Assembly: GCA_044351685.1 (NCBI GenBank)
Contig: JBILFK010000092.1
Location: forward strand, 1 to 6,482
Origin: JALHRI01 sp044351685
Lineage (GTDB): Bacteria; Pseudomonadota; Alphaproteobacteria; Rickettsiales; UBA3002
Reading direction: 5' to 3'
DNA: 6,482 bases
Both the position numbers and the translations under genes were made by a program. Below, piece by piece: positions 1-4,268 of the stretch (position 1 is its first letter; every line of letters begins with the position of its first letter). A model generated the notes under the pieces. That model saw only the letters and a program-made list of their open reading frames with translations, was not told the origin of the DNA and made no database searches.

Positions 1-1569
1 ATAGTAAAGCGTTTCGCCGGAATCACTGCCATATGAAAACACCTTATATAGCTGCGCATTGTCTGGCGCTTCATCTGTAGGAATCTCAACATTATCCGGA
101 TTTTCTTCCGTAGGAATCTCAATAACGTCATTGCCCTGCGTGAAGTTGTGGAAACCCGAAAGTGTTGGCGCAAGGCCGAACGTAGTCGTTACAGTTGGTT
201 GCAGTGATTCGTCGATTGCATTGAAAGTTTCATCGCGATCCCCGGAAGTGGCAAACAGCTCACCTTCGTCATCTTCGTAACGCAGAAAGTTACTTAGCGT
301 TGAAAGGCTGCTTAATTTCAAGCTGCCATCAACTAACTGCGAAGATGCGGCAACACCAGAATAAATGGCTGTTTGCGGCGTACCGTCCGGGGTTCCTGCA
401 AACCCGCCATCATCTAACCCGAGATCATTATCTTGTTCTTCCAGATCTTCCAGGAAATCGAGAATCTCATCTTCGTCGAACGAGCCGCCATCGCCTACCG
501 AACCGCCATTTTGCAGAATGTTGTTAATCACCTGCGTAAGCCGGCGCTGGAATGCTTCGGGGTCATCGAATACATCATCGTTGCCACCAGAAAGATCGGA
601 AACCACTTCAAAGCGCGTGCCTTCCGTAGAAGCCGATTCAGTGATGCCATCTGGCGCATCCACGCCCCCAGCATCAACACCACCTGCAACACCGCCTGCA
701 GCACCATCGCCACCCGCTGTGCCATCGCCACCATCGCTATCACCGAACGATGCTAAATCGCCACCATCACCACCATCGGTGCCGCCTTCGTTCGAGGCGC
801 TATCGGTACCGCCGCTATCGCCATCACCTTCACCGCTATCGCCCTCTCCTTCTGAAGAAGCGCTATCGGTGCCGCCAGCATTCGCATCCCCCGCTGCGCC
901 GGGGTCACCCTCGCCGCTACCTGCACCCACCCCATCATTCGGGTTGGCATCGCTGGTTTGGTTCACCACGTTATTCACTTGTTCAGGCGTCATTATCTGC
1001 GGAGAATCGTTGGGCGTATTCAGCGCAAAGCCGCCACCCACATCGGTGGTGGTCACGGTTTCGCCGTTGCCATTTGTCATCGACATCTGGTCGCCCGAGT
1101 TAAAGACCGCCTGTGTTGCGCCCGTTTGGCCGTTCACCGCGCCATCGCCGATACTGCCGCGAATACCGATACTGGATACAGGGGTTTTAATTTTGGCTTC
1201 CTGCTGCTTGGAAAGCGCGCCACCAATAAATCGGAAGGCGCCTTTTACAGTGCTCATTTGCAGCGAGCCTTCGGCTTTGCTTGGGTCATAGACAAACTCG
1301 TTCACTTTCATGTTCGAGTTCGAGTTCAGTGTGACCGTGGATTTATCGTTCAGCATCAGCTGGGCTTTGCTACCTGCACCGGTAGTAATCGATTCGTTCA
1401 GGTAAATCGGGTCACCCACCTTAAGTGCACGTTCACCGCTTGCCGATTTTGCTTTCGCCGAACCGATCAATGCGCCAATTACCCCTACCGAATCGGCGGC
1501 CTGCGCGGCCATTGGCGCCATAATCAGCGCAGATGTCAGCAATAATTTTGATACAAATGTGCGATGCAT
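1..1569 (-). CDS. Secreted FecR-domain protein with acidic Gly/Asp/Ser-rich region (3' end outside window)
   Basis: This frame is open for 523 codons from the ATG at 1569 to the window edge, with no stop, so the C-terminus is missing. Residues 1-24 form a Sec signal peptide: a basic start (MHR, K8), a hydrophobic core, and an AQA cleavage site before A25. Residues about 27-165 resemble a FecR domain: the stretch TGAGSKAQLMLNDKSTVTLN is followed by a second conserved block, KIKTPVSSIGIRGS. Residues about 210-308 are almost wholly Gly, Asp, Ser, Ala and Glu. Residues 360-390 are strongly acidic, and 484-505 are a tandem 11-residue repeat. In the family, FecR-like domains occur in periplasmic regulators and in larger surface or envelope proteins. 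This one has a signal peptide instead of a cytoplasmic or transmembrane sigma-regulator segment, so it is probably periplasmic or surface-exposed and not a classical FecR anti-sigma factor. It lies directly downstream of the TPR gene. The start is supported by TAGGAG 5 nt upstream. Family call is firm; role unknown. Confidence 0.85.
   Translation of the reverse strand, partial: MHRTFVSKLLLTSALIMAPMAAQAADSVGVIGALIGSAKAKSASGERALKVGDPIYLNESITTGAGSKAQLMLNDKSTVTLNSNSNMKVNEFVYDPSKAEGSLQMSTVKGAFRFIGGALSKQQEAKIKTPVSSIGIRGSIGDGAVNGQTGATQAVFNSGDQMSMTNGNGETVTTTDVGGGFALNTPNDSPQIMTPEQVNNVVNQTSDANPNDGVGAGSGEGDPGAAGDANAGGTDSASSEGEGDSGEGDGDSGGTDSASNEGGTDGGDGGDLASFGDSDGGDGTAGGDGAAGGVAGGVDAGGVDAPDGITESASTEGTRFEVVSDLSGGNDDVFDDPEAFQRRLTQVINNILQNGGSVGDGGSFDEDEILDFLEDLEEQDNDLGLDDGGFAGTPDGTPQTAIYSGVAASSQLVDGSLKLSSLSTLSNFLRYEDDEGELFATSGDRDETFNAIDESLQPTVTTTFGLAPTLSGFHNFTQGNDVIEIPTEENPDNVEIPTDEAPDNAQLYKVFSYGSDSGETLYY
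55..120 (-). repeat. Tandem 33-bp (11-residue) duplication in the FecR-domain gene
   Basis: Two adjacent copies encode EIPTEENPDNV and EIPTDEAPDNA. The 13-base core GTAGGAATCTCAA, read on the plus strand, is identical in both and spaced exactly 33 bp apart (77-89 and 110-122). The reading frame is kept, so this looks like a recent in-frame tandem duplication in an acidic, Pro-containing surface-type segment. Confidence 0.75.
646..942 (-). repeat. Low-complexity Gly/Asp/Ser-coding region inside the FecR-domain gene
   Basis: About 99 codons (residues 210-308) encode mainly Gly, Asp, Ser, Ala and Glu. Imperfect repeated units include GGTDSAS (twice, with S-E or N-E following), GGDG and AGGV. 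At DNA level this appears as repeats built on GGTGGCGAT and GGCACCGATAGCGC. Such a segment is probably disordered and strongly acidic, and could act as a flexible linker or bind divalent cations. It is not a canonical RTX nonapeptide array: the GGxGxDxUx register is not kept. Repeats of this kind often vary in copy number between strains. Confidence 0.7.
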
Positions 1570-1580
1570 ACCGGCTCCTA
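1570..1580 (-). promoter_or_regulatory. Ribosome binding site of the FecR-domain gene overlapping the upstream stop codon
   Basis: On the minus strand the TAG stop of the TPR gene is the first half of TAGGAG, a Shine-Dalgarno-like sequence that ends 5 nt before the ATG of the FecR-domain gene. Ribosomes finishing the TPR gene therefore stop on the next gene's binding site. This is typical of translational coupling and keeps the two products in fixed proportion. The overlap is seen directly; the coupling is inferred. Confidence 0.7.
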
Positions 1581-1949
1581 CTGGATATTTTTGTTGGCCT
1601 CAGCTTTTTGCTCGGGCGTGGATTTTGGGTGTTTGGCCACCTGCTCGAAATAGCTGCGGGCGACCGCTTTGGAATCTAATTTCTGATACATTTCGCCAAG
1701 CTGCAGCACATAACGCATATCATCGGGCGATTGCATGGAAAGGCGTTCAAGTGGCGGAATTGCTGATTCATAGTCGTTACGCTCAATCGAAAGCGCAGCA
1801 TAGCGTTCGTTGGTGGCTTTATCGGCAGGGCGCTTGAGTAATTGCTGGTACGCGGCATTCCATGCCGCATCTTTTGCCGCATCTGCCGAAGCAATGGCAG
1901 GCAAGGATACAACCAAAAAACCTATAAGCGCAAATGTGCCGGAACGCAT
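1578..1949 (-). CDS. Small periplasmic TPR-repeat protein
   Basis: The product is 123 residues. Residues 1-22 are a signal peptide: MRSG, a hydrophobic core, and an ASA cleavage site before D23. The mature part is helical. Residues about 47-77 (NERYAALSIERNDYESAIPP) and 78-112 (LGEMYQKLDSKAVARSYFEQ) look like two TPR-type helix pairs, with the usual alternation of small and aromatic residues and a P-x-D-like turn. TPR domains normally bind proteins or peptides, so a scaffold or partner role for the downstream FecR-domain protein is a reasonable inference. I chose the ATG at 1949 because GAGAGG lies 4 nt upstream and the signal peptide then starts properly. An in-frame ATG at 2012 would add 21 residues, has no good ribosome binding site, and would place an odd Phe/Cys-rich segment before the signal peptide. 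The gene ends 8 nt before the FecR-domain gene, which points to a two-gene operon. Confidence 0.8.
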   Translation of the reverse strand: MRSGTFALIGFLVVSLPAIASADAAKDAAWNAAYQQLLKRPADKATNERYAALSIERNDYESAIPPLERLSMQSPDDMRYVLQLGEMYQKLDSKAVARSYFEQVAKHPKSTPEQKAEANKNIQ

Positions 1950-2058
1950 AAAACCTCTCAACGTGGAACACCACGATAACCCAAGAAATTTGAAAAATGA
2001 ACAAAAATTCATGGTTTAGAGCAATAAAAAATCAATCAAAATGGCTAAAATTGTAAGA
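1950..2058 (-). promoter_or_regulatory. AT-rich leader and presumed promoter region of the TPR-FecR operon
   Basis: This gap lies between the start of the TPR gene and the end of the DUF3307 gene, both on the minus strand. It is markedly A/T-rich, with runs of T on the minus strand, so it is the natural place for the operon's promoter. I could not find a convincing -35/-10 pair with 16-18 bp spacing: TTGATT- and TTGTTC-like hexamers occur but lack good partners. Near the gene are the GAGAGG ribosome binding site (1954-1959) and a small inverted repeat. A second weak inverted repeat, ATGAA/TTCAT with a 6-nt spacer, lies at 1997-2012. Confidence 0.35.
1962..1975 (-). other. Short hairpin in the TPR gene leader
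   Basis: A perfect 5-bp inverted repeat, CGTGG/CCACG with a 4-nt loop, lies just upstream of the TPR gene's ribosome binding site. It would fold in the 5' untranslated RNA or could be a small operator. The stem is short, so chance is a real alternative. No following T-run is present, so it is not a terminator. Confidence 0.25.
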
Positions 2059-2081
2059 ATATCACGCCAATGACGTGATAT
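2059..2081 (-). terminator. Inverted repeat spanning the DUF3307 stop codon (possible weak terminator)
   Basis: A perfect 8-bp inverted repeat, ATATCACG/CGTGATAT with a 7-nt loop, covers the last codons and TGA stop of the DUF3307 gene. On the minus strand it is followed by TCTTACAATTTT, a loose T-rich tail and not a clean U-tract. It could be a weak intrinsic terminator, an RNA-stabilising 3' stem, or a protein-binding dyad upstream of the TPR-FecR operon. The stem is only half G/C. Confidence 0.4.
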
Positions 2082-2478
2082 ACCCAAGCTCTACCAGCAC
2101 CACCAGAATGGCCACATACGTCATATGATGCAAAAACTGGTCGAAGCCGAACAGGAACCAGTATTCATTGTCTTCCAGCGGATCCAGCTTCATGCGGCTA
2201 TTTAGCTGCACCTTTGCCCAATCGATATGGTAATGGATCACCATTTCAATCGCGGTAATCGCCGCCACAACATCCAGCGGCAGGAAGTAAATAAGCACAA
2301 GAAAGGTCCCCAGCCCATGAATGAATGAATGCAGCAGGCCGCCTGGGTGGCCATATTTGCCTTTATTACGGAACTGATAGCTTCGCTGCAGCATAAAATC
2401 TGCAAGGAAATGCTTGAAGGTAAGCCCGGTTAAAATGGCAAGAAGCATAGCTACGTCATACTGGTTTTCATAAATCAT
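2062..2478 (-). CDS. DUF3307-family small integral membrane protein
   Basis: The product is 138 residues and resembles the DUF3307 family. Recognisable blocks are FKHFLADFMLQ (21-31), HPGGLLHSFIHG (44-55), IHYHIDWAK (81-89) and FGFDQFLHHMTYV (110-122). Hydrophobic segments at about 8-26, 55-80 and 118-135 suggest three or four passes through the inner membrane. Polar His and Asp residues recur in or beside these segments (H23, D27, H44, H50, H54, H82, H84, D86, D113, H117, H118). Such a pattern could bind metal, but that is inference; the family's function is not established. The frame is open further upstream, but the ATG at 2478 gives the family's usual N-terminus, and the earlier ATG at 2655 would run into the divergent HD-GYP gene. 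The ribosome binding site for 2478 is weak (AGGG about 14 nt upstream). The gene is transcribed away from the HD-GYP gene. Confidence 0.8.
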   Translation of the reverse strand: MIYENQYDVAMLLAILTGLTFKHFLADFMLQRSYQFRNKGKYGHPGGLLHSFIHGLGTFLVLIYFLPLDVVAAITAIEMVIHYHIDWAKVQLNSRMKLDPLEDNEYWFLFGFDQFLHHMTYVAILVVLVELGYITSLA

Positions 2479-2499
2479 AGAAACATTTCTTGCCCTTGC

Positions 2500-2516
2500 A
2501 ATGCAAATTGTGCATT
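2500..2516. promoter_or_regulatory. Palindrome in the divergent intergenic region (possible operator)
   Basis: AATGCA and TGCATT form a perfect 6-bp inverted repeat with a 5-nt spacer. It sits midway between the divergent starts of the DUF3307 and HD-GYP genes. Its place, about 10 bp upstream of the -10-like hexamer for the HD-GYP gene, would suit a dimeric regulator acting on one or both promoters. Nothing in the window identifies that regulator, and a 6-bp repeat in 75 bp can occur by chance. Confidence 0.3.
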
Positions 2517-2525
2517 TTCTGCGCG

Positions 2526-2531
2526 GATAAT
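2526..2531 (+). promoter_or_regulatory. Candidate -10 element for the HD-GYP gene
   Basis: GATAAT differs from the TATAAT consensus at one base and lies 22 nt before the ATG, which would give a short leader of roughly 15 nt. I see no good -35 hexamer at the usual distance: TTGCAA is 24 bp upstream and TTGTGC only 12 bp. If this is a promoter, it may depend on an activator, perhaps at the neighbouring palindrome. Confidence 0.35.
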
Positions 2532-2553
2532 CTTTATTTCTCAGATAGGCCGC

Positions 2554-4200
2554 ATGCCAGATACAGAAAAAAAATACAGTCAGGCGCTTGATGCGCAGAA
2601 AATGATTCAGCGTCTTACCGATATTGGCGCAGCACTTTCTGCCGAAGAAGGGCAAGAAGTGATTCTTGAAAAAATTCTGCTCGAAGCACAGGATATTACC
2701 TGTGCTGATGGCGGAACGCTCTATTACCGCACGGATGACGATACACTAACATTCGCCATTATGCGCAACGAAAGCTTGGGCATTGCCATGGGCGGCACTA
2801 CTGGCGTGGTGCCAGCTATTGCGCCGATCCACCTGTATGACCCTGCAACTAGGCGCCCGAATCTGGAAACGCAATCAGTGTATGCAGTGATTACCGGCAA
2901 ACAAATTAACATCGATGATGTGTACGAGGTCGATATCTTCGATTTCAAAGGCACCAAAGCCTTCGATGCGGCAAACAACTACCGCACCAAATCGGTGATT
3001 ACCCTGCCAATGCTCAACCATAAAAAACGCGCGATGGGCTGCCTGCAGCTGATTAACGCCAAAGACCCAGAAACCGGTGAAGTGGTGGCGTTCAGTAAAC
3101 AAGCACAAGAAATTGTGATGTCGCTAGCCTCGCAGGCGGCGATTATTCTGGATAATAAACAGCTCATTCACGCCCATGAAAACTTGCTGGAATCGTTTAT
3201 TCGGTTACTTGCAAAAGCTATCGATGATAAATCGCCTTACACGGGCGCGCACTGTGAACGCGTGCCAGTGCTGACAGAAATGTTAGCCGAAGCCGGATGT
3301 AAAGCCGATTATGGCTGCTTCGCTGATTTCAACCTGAGCCCGGAAGAGAAATACGAACTTCACGTGGCGGCTTGGTTGCATGATTGCGGCAAGGTGGTCA
3401 CCCCCGTGCATATCATGGATAAAGCCACCAAGCTTGAAACCATTCATGACCGTATCGATGCCATTAAAACCCGCTACGAAGTACTGAAGCGCGATGCATG
3501 GATTGCCTATTATGAAGCCCGCGACAAAGCCACCAGCAACCACGATGTGCTGGAGATTGTACGCGATACTGAACTGACACGCCTTGAATCGGAATTGCAG
3601 TTTATTATTAACGCCAATGTCGGCGGCGAATTCATGAAAGACGAAGACATTGAGCGCCTGAAAAAAATCGGCTCACGTGAATTTTCACTGATGGGCATAC
3701 CGCACCAGCTGCTCACCGAAAACGAAGTGCATAATCTTTCGACCCGCCGCGGCACCATTACCGATGAAGAACGCAAAATCATGAATGATCACATGGTACA
3801 CACCATGAAAATGTTGCAGGCCTTGCCCTTCCCCAAACACCTGAAACGCGTGCCAGAATATGCAATTGGCCACCATGAACGCATGGACGGTAAGGGCTAC
3901 CCACAGGGTATCAAAGCTGGCGACATGTCCATTCCCGCACGCATGATGGCGGTGGCCGATGTGTTTGAAGCCTTAACCGCCAACGACCGCCCCTACAAGC
4001 AAGCCAAAAAGCTTTCCGAGGCGATGAAAATTATTGGTTTCATGAAAAAAGAACACCACCTCGACCCAGAAATGGTTGATTTATTCGTGAAGGAAAAGGT
4101 CTACCTCGAATATGCTAAAAAATACCTCGATGCCTCGCTGATCGATAGCGTTGACGAAGAGTTTATTTTGGGCATCACGCCACCGCCACTCGCCGCGTAA
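2554..4200 (+). CDS. GAF-HD-GYP protein, predicted cyclic-di-GMP phosphodiesterase
   Basis: The product is 548 residues with no signal peptide or membrane segment, so it is cytoplasmic. Residues about 18-200 are a GAF-type sensory domain, with the typical strand end MGCLQLINAK (161-170). A short linker helix (200-222) leads into an HD-GYP domain. The HD-GYP signature is intact: TGAHCERV (230-237), LHDCGK with the metal-binding pair H276/D277, H413, then HHERMDGKGYP (440-450) and MAVADVFEALTANDRPYK (465-482). HD-GYP enzymes hydrolyse cyclic-di-GMP to pGpG or GMP, and intact motifs suggest this one is active. The GAF domain probably senses a small ligand and controls activity; the ligand cannot be read from the sequence. 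Unusually, about 105 residues (roughly 293-396), rich in charged helical sequence, are inserted between the HD pair and the GYP motif. The ATG at 2554 follows a weak ATAGG binding site; an in-frame ATG at 2602 is an alternative that would still keep the GAF domain. Confidence 0.9.
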   Translation: MPDTEKKYSQALDAQKMIQRLTDIGAALSAEEGQEVILEKILLEAQDITCADGGTLYYRTDDDTLTFAIMRNESLGIAMGGTTGVVPAIAPIHLYDPATRRPNLETQSVYAVITGKQINIDDVYEVDIFDFKGTKAFDAANNYRTKSVITLPMLNHKKRAMGCLQLINAKDPETGEVVAFSKQAQEIVMSLASQAAIILDNKQLIHAHENLLESFIRLLAKAIDDKSPYTGAHCERVPVLTEMLAEAGCKADYGCFADFNLSPEEKYELHVAAWLHDCGKVVTPVHIMDKATKLETIHDRIDAIKTRYEVLKRDAWIAYYEARDKATSNHDVLEIVRDTELTRLESELQFIINANVGGEFMKDEDIERLKKIGSREFSLMGIPHQLLTENEVHNLSTRRGTITDEERKIMNDHMVHTMKMLQALPFPKHLKRVPEYAIGHHERMDGKGYPQGIKAGDMSIPARMMAVADVFEALTANDRPYKQAKKLSEAMKIIGFMKKEHHLDPEMVDLFVKEKVYLEYAKKYLDASLIDSVDEEFILGITPPPLAA

Positions 4201-4268
4201 CCTTAGCAAGAATTCATATTTCCCTAGCTGCAATGTAACCGCTGGCTGTGCTACACGTACTGATACGT
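4201..4268 (+). other. Short gap between the HD-GYP gene and ovoA
   Basis: These 68 bp contain no hairpin followed by a T-run, so no terminator is visible after the HD-GYP gene, and read-through into ovoA is possible. No convincing promoter hexamers or Shine-Dalgarno sequence are seen. ACGTA/TACGT, a 5-bp inverted repeat with a 4-nt loop, ends immediately before the chosen ovoA ATG (4255-4268). It might mask the start in RNA, but it is short and may be chance. Confidence 0.3.

Noticed and set aside
646..942. RTX calcium-binding nonapeptide array
   Set aside because: The GGxGxDxUx nine-residue period is not maintained; only loose GGDG and GTDS units occur.
365..1291. A 308-codon plus-strand open frame rich in Ser and Pro
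   Set aside because: It is the antisense of the Gly/Asp/Ser-rich FecR-domain gene, whose codon bias keeps the opposite frame free of stops. The protein has no recognisable domain, and the minus strand encodes a signal peptide and a FecR domain.
958..1545. A 195-codon plus-strand open frame
   Set aside because: It lies wholly opposite the signal peptide and FecR domain of the minus-strand gene and shows no family resemblance.
2479..2655. N-terminal extension of the DUF3307 protein to an ATG at 2655
   Set aside because: It would overlap the divergent HD-GYP gene's first 100 bp and adds a Cys/Arg-rich segment not expected in the family.
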